A model generated the notes under the pieces. The model did not search any database, was not told the DNA's origin, and saw nothing but the letters and a program-made list of their open reading frames with translations. A program made the translations under genes and the position numbers. Positions 1 to 7,617 of a stretch of DNA of 22,171 nucleotides are shown piece after piece. How positions within the stretch are numbered: position 1 is the stretch's first letter; every line of letters starts with the position of its first letter. Origin of the DNA: DAOMOD01 sp964526035 (GTDB lineage Bacteria > Pseudomonadota > Gammaproteobacteria > Xanthomonadales > BPKI01); NCBI GenBank assembly GCA_964526035.1, contig CAZGKE010000054.1, positions 1 to 22,171 of the forward strand. The letters are read 5' to 3'.

Positions 1-678
1 GCCGGTCGCGGCACTGGCTTTCCGATTGCCGCACCGGGCCCTGTCGGAGGTGGCGTAACGGTTCCGAGTCTGAACGACCGCCTCAACGTCAACCTGCCAA
101 TTGTCAATCCGGCCGGTTCGATAGGACTGGCGATCCTCGGGCAGGACTACATGCTCGATCTGGAGCTGTCGGCACTGCAGGTCGAAGGGCGTGGTGAGAT
201 CGTCTCCAACCCGCGGGTGATCACGGCCAACCAGCAGGAGGCCAGCATCAAGCAGGGCCAGGAAGTCGGTTTCGTCACCGTCCAGGCGCAGCCCGGCACC
301 ATCCCCATTCCCAACGTCGAGTTCAAGGAAGTGAACCTCGAGCTGATCGTGACGCCCACCATCACCCGCGATGGGCGCGTTTTCATGGTGATGTCGGTCA
401 AGAAGGACGAGATCGCCGGTTTCGTCAACACTTCGATTGGAGACGTCCCGCAGATCGATACCCGCGAACTGAACACTTCCGTACTGGTGGACGACGGCCA
501 GACCGTGGTGCTCGGCGGCGTCTACGAGTTCCGCACGCGGGACGACCTGAACAAGGTGCCGTTCCTGGCCGATCTGCCCGCGGTGGGCAATCTGTTCAAG
601 AACCGGCGGCGCTTCACCGACAAGGCGGAGCTGCTGATATTCGTGACCCCACGCGTCATTCCGGAGTCGCCGAGGTAA
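1..678 (+). CDS. pilQ: Type IV pilus secretin PilQ, C-terminal part (5' truncated)
   Basis: The reading frame is open from base 1, so the gene begins upstream; 225 residues are present. They cover the end of the secretin domain that forms the outer-membrane pore for the type IV pilus. The conserved blocks are GEIVSNPRVITANQQEASI, then FKEVNLELIVTPTIT, then VPQIDTRELNTSVLVDDGQT with VVLGGVYE, then KVPFLADLPAVGNLFKNRR, and finally KAELLIFVTPRVI near the C-terminus. The FVTVQ segment and the order of these blocks fit PilQ better than GspD or a type III secretin, but the N-terminal AMIN and secretin N domains that would settle it lie outside the window. The next gene starts 99 bases downstream on the same strand with no terminator between, so co-transcription is likely. 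Confidence 0.87.
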   Translation, partial: AGRGTGFPIAAPGPVGGGVTVPSLNDRLNVNLPIVNPAGSIGLAILGQDYMLDLELSALQVEGRGEIVSNPRVITANQQEASIKQGQEVGFVTVQAQPGTIPIPNVEFKEVNLELIVTPTITRDGRVFMVMSVKKDEIAGFVNTSIGDVPQIDTRELNTSVLVDDGQTVVLGGVYEFRTRDDLNKVPFLADLPAVGNLFKNRRRFTDKAELLIFVTPRVIPESPR

Positions 679-777
679 CTCATGGCCCGTCGCAGCCCCC
701 ACCCCTCGCCGGGACGGCGTAACGCAGCCACCGTCGCAAGCCATTACAAGAAAGTCGCAGGATTTCGGAGATACGAC

Positions 778-3744
778 ATGAAAGCCTTCAACAGGATACT
801 CATCATGCTGCTGGCCGGCGCACTGCTCGCCGGTTGTGGCGGCGGTGGTGGACCGGGCGACGACTCGGGGTTCAATCCTCCTGGCGTAACCGTCAACGTC
901 ACCGCTACGAACACCACCATCGGCGTGCTTTCCACCACTGACCTTACGGTTACAGTCACCACACCCGGAGGCGCACCGGCGCCCAACGGAACTCAGGTCT
1001 CGGCAGCTGCGGCGCCGGCTTCGCTGGGCCAGTTCTCGGTCGACAACGGCCCACTCACACCCACCGCCCTGACCACCACCAGCGGCGGACAGGCACAGAT
1101 TCGCTTCCACTCCGGGAACACCCCGGGTACTGCAAGCGTAACCATTTCGGTGCAGGATCCGGCGACGCCCGGCCGGACCGTGACCCGTACCATCGCCATC
1201 ACCATTTCCGGTGCGTCGACCGACCAGCGCCTGACGCTGCAGGCAACGCGCACGACCCTGCCTGCCAACATCTTCAACGTACCGCCCTTCGTCGGTTCGC
1301 CGTACATGGCGGAAGTGACCGTGACCTGGCGCAACAGTGCGGGGCAGCTGATCAATGACGGTAGTGTCAACGTCACTGTCAACCCGGTGGGTTCGACCGG
1401 TGGCTTCAGTACGTTGGACGACCCGGAGACCGACGATGTCAACGAGTTCTTTGTCCGGCTCGGTCAGGGTCCTGTCGACATCGTTGCCGGCAAGGCTACG
1501 CTGTTCTTCCACTCGATCAGTCTGGCGGGAACCTCGACAATGACGGTGACCGCCGTCGATCCGGACAATGGCCAGAACCTCAGCGCCACGCTGCAGTTCA
1601 CCGTCAACAACATCGCGCCCCCGCTGCCCGCCCAGCTCCTGCTGTCTGCACCGGATTTCCCGGTCTACGTGCAGGGCGCAGGTGGAAACACCACCCTGCA
1701 GATCGAGGTCGACGTGCGCGATGGCGCCGGTGGCCTGATCCCCGATCCGGTTGTGGGCAACAACGCCTTCAACAACGTTCGCCTGGAGATCATAGGTGAC
1801 GGACCGGGCTTCGGCGAAAGATTGACCGGCATCAATGCTCAGGGTCAGTCGGTCAGTGGCACCTCGATCAGCGTGCGCACGATCAACGGCATCGCTGGCG
1901 CGATCTTCGAGTCGGGAACACGCATCGGAACCACCAGCATCCGCGCTACCGTGGACCGCGCAGACAACAATGTCGACAACGGCATTCAAAGCTCGCTGAC
2001 TGCCGACCGGTCGATCTCGGTGTCCGACGGTCGTCTGTTCTCGCTGACGCTGACCAGTCCAATCCAGCGCGCCATCTTCCCAGGTACCCTGCCTTGCGCG
2101 GTGTGCGAGGCGGAAGACGTGGGCCCGACCCCCGGGTTCGAGCCACCCGATCAGGCGGCATACGACGGCACTTACAGCCTGACCGTGTCCGTAGTTGCTA
2201 CCGACCGCGGCGGGAATCCGGTGTTGCCAGGCACCAATGTCGGCTTCGGTCTGATCGACGAGCCGCAGAGCAACATCTTCTTCGCAGGCTCAGGCGATTT
2301 CTCGTTGTCGGGTCTCGACGGCAATCCGCAGGAGAGCGGATTCCTGTTCAACGCGCCGGGTGGCGCGTTCCAGACGGCCGGCGGCGGCGCGGGACCCGGC
2401 GATACCCTGGTCCTGTTCGGCAAGGCCATCCAGGGCAATGCCGATCATGAGAGCGCGCGCACGGTGCAGCAGATCGACAGCCAGACCCAGTTGCGCGTCA
2501 GCCAGCGCTTCAATCCCAACGACACCACGGGTGTAAGCGTCAATTCCGGTCCGGTGCTGCCCTATGTGATCGGTCGCGCCCAGGACGGCAACATCGAAAC
2601 GCCGGCAAGCACCGATGTTCGCGGCGTCGCCTTCACCCGCATGAACTATCCGGTTTCGCGGCTCGGCAAGCGGGTGATCATCTGGGCTCAGGGGATCGGC
2701 GTGCCGACGGCGAGCGGCGGGCAGCGCACGGTGGCCGATGCGGCGCTGACGGCATTCCCGGGTATTTCCCCGATCACCCTCACGGCCAGTCCCAGCAAGA
2801 TCCCCGGCAACGCCACCACCCAGGTTCTGCTCTGCGTGCAGGACGCCCTCAACAGCCCGATCCGGGGCGTTTCAATCGAGTTCGGCTTTGAACTCGGAGC
2901 GGGCACCGGTAGCGTGGACGGGGTCGAGGGCGCTGGATTCGTGGCCAACCCCACGGATGTCGACGGCTGCACGGTCGCGACGGTGACCACAGCCGGCATC
3001 CTGTCGGATACCGATGACGCTCTCCTGATCTTCAACGCCGGCCCGGCAAGAGCTGAAGTTGAAATCCTGGTCGGCGAACAGATTCTGCAGGCGTTCCCGA
3101 GCGCGGTTCTCGGCAGCGGCTCATGGCGCATCGAGCTGCGTCTGTTGAGCGCCGATGGACAGCCGATTGACGGCGTGCAGCTGGTAGGCACCTGTGAGTC
3201 GTCGGAAGGCTCACTCGGAATCACTGCGGGACCGGGCATTACCGGTCAGACCTGGCCGCAGCCTGGCTCTCCGCCGCCGGGCACCACGTCGGCGATCGTC
3301 TCCGCTAGCCTCGATGGCGTCGGCAGTGCGGGCACCGGCACCTGTACCTTCACGACCGCGACCGGAGAGCCAGAGGTGGTGGTCAGCTTTACCGGAATCG
3401 ACATCTGCACCTCCAACTTCAGTCCGATTCCACCAGGCTGTGACGGTGCCGACGAGGAGTTCCAGCTGTCCGTGCTGATGCGCGGCGAGCCGGGCGATTC
3501 GCTGTCCGCCATTGCTACCAGCGTTCCGGCGGGACTGAATTGCGTGATTGCGGGAGCCGACACGGTCACCTGTCCCGGTGCCATGTTCCAGCAGGGTTCG
3601 TTCGTGACCATCCTGATTGCCGAGGGTGCCAATACCGAGGTTGACAGCTTCGGCGGGCAATGCACGCAGAACGGCCCGACGTCGGCGTCCGTGCAGATGG
3701 GTGGCGACCGCACCTGCATCGTGGAGCTCATTCAGACGCCCTGA
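778..3744 (+). CDS. Large Ig-like (Big) domain outer-membrane lipoprotein
   Basis: This 988-residue protein is predicted to be exported and lipid-anchored. The N-terminus MKAFNRILIMLLAGALLAGC is a textbook type II signal peptide with lipobox LAGC; Cys20 would be lipidated, and Gly rather than Asp follows it, which favours the outer membrane. A Gly-rich linker leads into repeated beta-rich, Thr/Val/Gly-rich segments typical of bacterial Ig-like (Big_1/invasin-like) folds, roughly residues 31-140, 150-280, 290-420 and 665-770. The last ~110 residues contain several cysteines (for example GLNCVIAG, TVTCPG, GGQCTQ, DRTCIVEL) and resemble the Cys-containing C-terminal modules of other secreted Gram-negative proteins. 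I chose the ATG at 778 over the in-frame ATG at 682 because it starts the signal peptide and has a GGAG eight bases upstream. The place behind pilQ suggests a pilus- or surface-related role, which is inference; no enzymatic motif is visible. Confidence 0.85.
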   Translation: MKAFNRILIMLLAGALLAGCGGGGGPGDDSGFNPPGVTVNVTATNTTIGVLSTTDLTVTVTTPGGAPAPNGTQVSAAAAPASLGQFSVDNGPLTPTALTTTSGGQAQIRFHSGNTPGTASVTISVQDPATPGRTVTRTIAITISGASTDQRLTLQATRTTLPANIFNVPPFVGSPYMAEVTVTWRNSAGQLINDGSVNVTVNPVGSTGGFSTLDDPETDDVNEFFVRLGQGPVDIVAGKATLFFHSISLAGTSTMTVTAVDPDNGQNLSATLQFTVNNIAPPLPAQLLLSAPDFPVYVQGAGGNTTLQIEVDVRDGAGGLIPDPVVGNNAFNNVRLEIIGDGPGFGERLTGINAQGQSVSGTSISVRTINGIAGAIFESGTRIGTTSIRATVDRADNNVDNGIQSSLTADRSISVSDGRLFSLTLTSPIQRAIFPGTLPCAVCEAEDVGPTPGFEPPDQAAYDGTYSLTVSVVATDRGGNPVLPGTNVGFGLIDEPQSNIFFAGSGDFSLSGLDGNPQESGFLFNAPGGAFQTAGGGAGPGDTLVLFGKAIQGNADHESARTVQQIDSQTQLRVSQRFNPNDTTGVSVNSGPVLPYVIGRAQDGNIETPASTDVRGVAFTRMNYPVSRLGKRVIIWAQGIGVPTASGGQRTVADAALTAFPGISPITLTASPSKIPGNATTQVLLCVQDALNSPIRGVSIEFGFELGAGTGSVDGVEGAGFVANPTDVDGCTVATVTTAGILSDTDDALLIFNAGPARAEVEILVGEQILQAFPSAVLGSGSWRIELRLLSADGQPIDGVQLVGTCESSEGSLGITAGPGITGQTWPQPGSPPPGTTSAIVSASLDGVGSAGTGTCTFTTATGEPEVVVSFTGIDICTSNFSPIPPGCDGADEEFQLSVLMRGEPGDSLSAIATSVPAGLNCVIAGADTVTCPGAMFQQGSFVTILIAEGANTEVDSFGGQCTQNGPTSASVQMGGDRTCIVELIQTP

Positions 3745-3768
3745 GCGGAATGCAATGTGCAGGATTGA

Positions 3769-3794
3769 AAGGGGCTGCCGCATGGCAGCCCCTT
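3769..3794 (+). terminator. Hairpin terminator after the lipoprotein gene
   Basis: The sequence forms a perfect 11-bp stem (AAGGGGCTGCC paired with GGCAGCCCCTT) around a GCAT loop, 25 bases after the lipoprotein stop. The T-tract behind it is weak (TTGCGTTT). It probably ends the pilQ-lipoprotein transcript and separates it from the EAL gene. Confidence 0.8.
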
Positions 3795-3841
3795 GCGTTT
3801 ATGATGCCGCTCGGGGATGACCCCCGGCACCGGAGCCGAGC

Positions 3842-4996
3842 ATGAGCACCGTACGCCTTCGCAGCGGGGAAACGCTCTTCGGTGAGGGCGATCCGCCGGA
3901 CGGTGCCTATGTAGTCGAGTCCGGCCTCATCGAGGTCAGCATGCTCAAGGATGGCGCCAACCTGGTGCTGAGTGAACTGGGCAGTGGCGATCTTCTGGGC
4001 GAGATGGCGGTACTCGATGAGTCTCCACGAACCGCAACGGCCACTGCACTGGAAGACAGCGTTCTGACGCGTGTCGACCGTTCACAGCTGCTCGAGCGTC
4101 TCGAACAAAGTGATCCCATCGTGCGGACGCTGCTGTCGGGCCTTCTTGCGCGCTATCGGAGTTCGATCGCGACGCTCAAGGGACAGGTGCGGGGAGTCGA
4201 AACTTCGGTCATCGAGGCGCCAGGCCTTGAAGAGGCGCTCGGCGCGGTCGGCAAGATCCGGCTCGACAGCCAGCTGCGAGTGGCGCTCAACGAACGCCAG
4301 CTCGAGTTGCGGCTGCAGCCGCTCCTCGATATTCCTGCCGGTCGTATTACCGGCTATGAGGCACTGGTGCGCTGGCAGCATCCACAGCGCGGTTACGTGT
4401 CTCCTGCAGAGTTCATTGCGCTTGCCGAGGAAACCTCGTTGATCGTTCCGGTCGGTGAGTTCGTGCTGCGTGAAGCCTGCGCCGCGATCGACGCGCTGGA
4501 CGCCGTTGGCCGTTGTCCGGAGTTCATTGCCGTAAACGTTTCGGCGCGACAGCTTGCAACCCCCGGTTTCGTCGACAAGGTGGCCGAGGTGCTGGCCGAC
4601 TGCAAGGTGCCGGCCCGCCATATCAAGATCGAGATCACGGAAAGCCAGAGGCTCGACTACGCAGCCGTCGCCGAGCGAATGCGTGAGCTGCGCGCGCTCG
4701 GCGTCAAGGTGGCCCTGGACGATTTCGGAACGGGCTTTTCCAATCTCGGCCATCTGCACCAGCTCGACTTCGATTCGATCAAGCTGGATCAGGTGTTCGT
4801 CCGCGACATGCTGAGCGCGCCGCGCGCCATGGCGATTGTCGAGGCGATCGTCCGCCTGGCCAACACCCTTGGCGCCGAGATGGTGGCTGAAGGTATTGAA
4901 AGCGCCGAACACCTGCAGGCGGTGACCGACCTCGGCGTGCGCTACGGGCAGGGCTATCACATCGGCAAACCCGCGCCACTCTCCGATTTCACCTGA
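3842..4996 (+). CDS. Cyclic-nucleotide-binding domain - EAL phosphodiesterase fusion
   Basis: This 384-residue cytoplasmic protein has no signal peptide or membrane segment. Residues 1-100 form a Crp-like cyclic-nucleotide-binding domain with the phosphate-binding-cassette signature GEMAVLDESPRTATA (Gly53, Glu54, Arg63). Residues ~145-380 are an EAL domain that would hydrolyse c-di-GMP to pGpG. All usual catalytic and metal positions are present: EAL 173-175, Asn232 in NVSARQ, Glu264 in EITES, Asp293-Asp294 in DDFGTG, Lys314, Glu350 in AEGIES and Gln370 in GQGY. There is no GGDEF domain and no DNA-binding helix-turn-helix. The likely role is a phosphodiesterase whose activity responds to cAMP or another nucleotide; the ligand and the direction of control are inference. 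The ATG at 3842 has a GGAG about six bases upstream. The gene stands alone behind a terminator, between a pilQ transcript and the moxR operon. Confidence 0.92.
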   Translation: MSTVRLRSGETLFGEGDPPDGAYVVESGLIEVSMLKDGANLVLSELGSGDLLGEMAVLDESPRTATATALEDSVLTRVDRSQLLERLEQSDPIVRTLLSGLLARYRSSIATLKGQVRGVETSVIEAPGLEEALGAVGKIRLDSQLRVALNERQLELRLQPLLDIPAGRITGYEALVRWQHPQRGYVSPAEFIALAEETSLIVPVGEFVLREACAAIDALDAVGRCPEFIAVNVSARQLATPGFVDKVAEVLADCKVPARHIKIEITESQRLDYAAVAERMRELRALGVKVALDDFGTGFSNLGHLHQLDFDSIKLDQVFVRDMLSAPRAMAIVEAIVRLANTLGAEMVAEGIESAEHLQAVTDLGVRYGQGYHIGKPAPLSDFT

Positions 4997-5013
4997 GCAG
5001 GCCGGCATAGCGG

Positions 5014-5106
5014 CCGCATCCCCTGCGGTCCTCAACAGCAGCACCCCGCAGCAGCAGACAAGCGGATACCATACCGTCCGCAAACTTCCGCAGGTTCCTG
5101 CGGTCC
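5014..5106. promoter_or_regulatory. Repeated CCGCA...TGCGG dyads upstream of moxR
   Basis: The 140-base gap between the EAL gene and moxR carries two related dyads: CCGCA-5nt-TGCGGTCC at 5014-5031 and CCGCA-6nt-TGCGGTCC at 5088-5106. The second is part of a 16-base near-palindrome, CCGCAGGTTCCTGCGG (5088-5103). A further CCGCA lies at 5078, exactly ten bases (one helical turn) before 5088. There is no T-tract, so they look more like operator sites than terminators. No clear -35/-10 pair was found. Function is inferred from symmetry and position only. Confidence 0.35.
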
Positions 5107-5136
5107 AACTCCGTCAACTCCCTGAAAAGTCTTCCC

Positions 5137-6150
5137 ATGGACGCATCCGTTTCCGTCGATTCCGCTGGCGCGCGCGCCGTCAACCCGCTACGCCAAGGCA
5201 TCAGGCGCCTTCGCGAGGCACTGGGTGAACGCATTGTCGGTCAGGCCGACCTCATCGACAGGCTCATCATCGCGCTGCTGGCCGATGGTCACCTGCTGGT
5301 TGAAGGGGCCCCGGGCCTGGCCAAGACCACCGCCATCAAGGAACTCGCGGCGCGCATCGAAGGAGACTTTCATCGTATCCAGTTCACCCCCGATCTGCTG
5401 CCGGCGGATCTGACCGGTACCGAGGTCTATCGTCCGCAGGACGCAAGCTTCGAATTCCAGCGCGGTCCGCTTTTCCACAACCTGATTCTCGCCGACGAGG
5501 TCAATCGGGCACCTGCCAAAGTGCAGTCGGCCCTGCTCGAGGCGATGGGCGAACGGCAGATCTCGGTAGGCCGGGTCACCTATCCGCTGCCGCGGCTGTT
5601 CCTGGTGATGGCCACGCAGAACCCTATCGAGCACGAAGGTACCTATGCCCTGCCGGAAGCCCAACTCGACCGCTTCCTGATGCATGTCCGCATCGGATAT
5701 CCGAAGGCCATCGCCGAAATGGAGATTCTGCGACTGGCCCGCGAACAGGCGCGCGAAGCGCTGTCCTCCGGGCAGGTGCCCGAGTGCCTGATCAGCCAGG
5801 ACGACGTTTTCGCGGCCCGGGCGGCCGTCCTCGACGTTCATCTCGCGCCCGCTCTCGAACGTTATCTGGTGGAGCTGGTGCTCGCCAGTCGCGAGCCCTC
5901 GGCCTACGGCTCGGATCTCGCACGCTGGATCTCATACGGAGGCAGCCCTCGCGCCACCATCGCGCTCGACCGCTGCGCGCGCGCGCACGCATGGTTGGTC
6001 GGGCGCGACTTTGTAACGCCTGAGGACATCCACGCGATCGCCTTCGACGTGCTCCGGCATCGAATACTGTTGAGCTTCGAGGCCGAGGCCGAGGGCATCG
6101 ACAGCGATCGCATCGTTGCCGAGCTGCTGGGGCGGGTGCCGCTGCCATGA
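5137..6150 (+). CDS. moxR: MoxR-family AAA+ ATPase
   Basis: This 337-residue cytoplasmic AAA+ ATPase is of the MoxR type, chaperone-like proteins that act on VWA-domain partners encoded beside them. The Walker A motif is GAPGLAKT (residues 58-65), Walker B is LILADE (116-121) followed by VNRA, sensor 1 is ATQNP (159-163), and the segment EGTYALPEAQLDRF (168-180) is characteristic of MoxR. Length matches the family (about 310-340). It is the first gene of the Bat operon: a DUF58 protein, a DUF4381 protein, two VWA proteins and BatD follow on the same strand. Its stop TGA (6148-6150) overlaps an ATG (ATGA) that opens a 20-codon frame described separately. The start has only a weak upstream purine stretch (GAAAAG). 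Confidence 0.95.
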   Translation: MDASVSVDSAGARAVNPLRQGIRRLREALGERIVGQADLIDRLIIALLADGHLLVEGAPGLAKTTAIKELAARIEGDFHRIQFTPDLLPADLTGTEVYRPQDASFEFQRGPLFHNLILADEVNRAPAKVQSALLEAMGERQISVGRVTYPLPRLFLVMATQNPIEHEGTYALPEAQLDRFLMHVRIGYPKAIAEMEILRLAREQAREALSSGQVPECLISQDDVFAARAAVLDVHLAPALERYLVELVLASREPSAYGSDLARWISYGGSPRATIALDRCARAHAWLVGRDFVTPEDIHAIAFDVLRHRILLSFEAEAEGIDSDRIVAELLGRVPLP

Positions 6151-6209
6151 CCTGCGTCCGTGAAATCACAGCCCCGGAATACGGTCCGTCGCGCATCGTG
6201 GGAGCGTAG
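6147..6209 (+). other. 20-codon open frame between moxR and the DUF58 gene, in frame with DUF58
   Basis: An ATG overlapping the moxR stop (ATGA) opens 20 codons that end in TAG at 6207-6209. One codon later, in the same frame, the DUF58 gene starts at 6213. The frame may be a small coupled ORF that delivers ribosomes to the DUF58 start, or the remnant of an older DUF58 N-terminus cut off by the amber codon. The peptide (MTCVREITAPEYG...) matches nothing I recognise, and a real gene product is not claimed. Confidence 0.3.
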
Positions 6210-6212
6210 TCG

Positions 6213-7136
6213 ATGGCGGTGACCGGCGCCCAAGCCGAAATCGACGCGCTGATCGACCTGCGCCTGCGCGCAGGAGAACTCCGCTCGCTGCGCAGCCGCC
6301 GATCCCGCGCGCCGCTGACCGGAGCGCACGGCTCGCGCTTCCGGGGTCGCGGCGTTGACTACCAGGAATCGCGCGCGTACGCGCCGGGCGACGACATCCG
6401 CAACATGGATTGGCGCCTCACCGCGCGCAGCGGCAAGCCGTTCACCAAGGTGTTCGAGGAGGAGCGCGAACGCCCGGTGCTGTTGATGCTGGATACCAAT
6501 CCCGGCATGTATTTCGGCAGCCGCGTGCGGTTCAAGTCGGTTCAGGCCGCGCAGCTCGGCGCGCTGTTGGCCTGGCACACCGTTGCGGTAGGAGACCGCG
6601 TCGGCGTGCACGCGTTCGGCGGCGACCACAGCGACCTGAGGCCACGGGGGGGTCGACCGGGTGCACTGCGCGCCATCCGCAGTCTTGCCGCCTGCACCGC
6701 CCAGGCGGAACCCGGAACCGCGGAATCGCTTTCCGCAGGCCTGGAGCGCGCGCGCAGGATTGCCAGACCAGGCACCCGGGTCGTCCTCCTCACAGATGGT
6801 GCCAGCTGGGACGAGCGCGCCGAAGGCCTGATTGCACGACTGCGCCGCCACTGCGACATGGCCATGTGCCTGATCAGCGATACCCTTGAGCGCACGCCGC
6901 CGCCGCCCGGTCGCTATCGGCTGGAAGACGGCACGCATCGTGTCGAGCTCGATATGGGACGGACCGCCGTGCGCGATCGCTGGCTGTCGCATTTCTCCGC
7001 CATTCACGAGCGCGCCGTGTCCGCGGCCGGTCGCTGCGGCATGCCCTGGGTGGAGGTGGACGCCGCCGAAGACCCGGTGGCGCCGCTGCGGCGACTGCTC
7101 GCTGGCGTCGAACGTACCCTTCGCCATGTGGCCTGA
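6213..7136 (+). CDS. DUF58 domain protein (MoxR/Bat operon)
   Basis: This 307-residue protein carries the DUF58 signature at residues 44-74: RGRGVDYQESRAYAPGDD, then IRNMDWRLTARSG, then KPFTKVFEEERERPV. The following VLLMLDTNPGM resembles the first strand and metal-site loop of a VWA-like fold (Asp94), which DUF58 proteins share distantly. No signal peptide or transmembrane segment is visible, so it is probably cytoplasmic or peripheral. DUF58 proteins are constant neighbours of MoxR ATPases and VWA proteins, but their biochemical role is not established. The ATG at 6213 was chosen because GGGAG sits eight bases upstream and an in-frame TAG at 6207 blocks any longer version. The next gene probably starts inside its last codons (7126). 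Confidence 0.92.
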   Translation: MAVTGAQAEIDALIDLRLRAGELRSLRSRRSRAPLTGAHGSRFRGRGVDYQESRAYAPGDDIRNMDWRLTARSGKPFTKVFEEERERPVLLMLDTNPGMYFGSRVRFKSVQAAQLGALLAWHTVAVGDRVGVHAFGGDHSDLRPRGGRPGALRAIRSLAACTAQAEPGTAESLSAGLERARRIARPGTRVVLLTDGASWDERAEGLIARLRRHCDMAMCLISDTLERTPPPPGRYRLEDGTHRVELDMGRTAVRDRWLSHFSAIHERAVSAAGRCGMPWVEVDAAEDPVAPLRRLLAGVERTLRHVA

Positions 7137-7617
7137 CGTTCTGACGACGACGATGGGTCCCACCCTCCGCGACATCCACCTGCCCGCCGAGCCTTCGTGG
7201 TGGCCACCGGCCCCTGGCTGGTGGCTGCTGGTGGCCATCCTTGTGCTTGTTCTGTACTGGCTGCAGGGCCGGCTGCGGACCATGCTCCAGCGCCGACTCA
7301 GGACGCGCGGTCTCCGCGCGGCGCATCGCCGCATGGCCGCGCTGGCAGGTGACGCCGAGCCGCCTGTTGCAGTCGCCGCGGTCTCGGAATTCCTGAGACG
7401 TGCGGTGCGGACGCGGCAACCCGAAGCTGCCGTCCTGACCGGCGACGCCTGGATCGATTATCTGAACAGCACGGGGGGCAATGCATTCAACGCTGAGAGC
7501 GCCGCTCTGCTGCGCGAGGGCGGGTACCGGGCCAGGGTCGAAGGCGACATCAACGCGCTGATCGAGGCCAGCGACCAGTGGCTCGCCCATTGGATGCGGG
7601 GTGCAGGGAATGCCTGA
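7126..7617 (+). CDS. DUF4381 membrane protein (MoxR/Bat operon)
   Basis: This protein of about 163 residues has the family's typical N-terminus LRDIHLPAEPSWWPPAPGWW followed directly by a single membrane helix (residues ~31-48). A basic, Arg-rich cytoplasmic segment (QGRLRTMLQRRLRTRGLR) comes next. The C-terminal part is soluble, with the motif WIDYLN typical of DUF4381. It lies between the DUF58 protein and BatA, the standard position in proteobacterial MoxR/Bat operons. The start at 7126 overlaps the end of DUF58 by 11 bases; an in-frame ATG at 7153 would give a shorter version that still keeps the LRDIHLP motif. Its stop lies eight bases past the start of the next gene. Confidence 0.88.
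   Translation: MWPDVLTTTMGPTLRDIHLPAEPSWWPPAPGWWLLVAILVLVLYWLQGRLRTMLQRRLRTRGLRAAHRRMAALAGDAEPPVAVAAVSEFLRRAVRTRQPEAAVLTGDAWIDYLNSTGGNAFNAESAALLREGGYRARVEGDINALIEASDQWLAHWMRGAGNA

Noticed and set aside
682..777. Earlier in-frame ATG for the lipoprotein gene
   Set aside because: It would put 32 hydrophilic residues before an otherwise perfect lipoprotein signal peptide; the ATG at 778 has a better ribosome binding site.
4082..5083. 333-residue minus-strand frame opposite the EAL gene
   Set aside because: The EAL domain on the plus strand is complete and conserved, and the antisense product has no motif.
5088..5103. The CCGCAGG/CCTGCGG palindrome as a terminator for the EAL gene
   Set aside because: The two-base centre cannot form a good RNA loop and no T-tract follows.
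5904..7334. 476-residue minus-strand frame opposite moxR, DUF58 and DUF4381
   Set aside because: It overlaps three clearly recognised genes on the other strand and shows no family motif.
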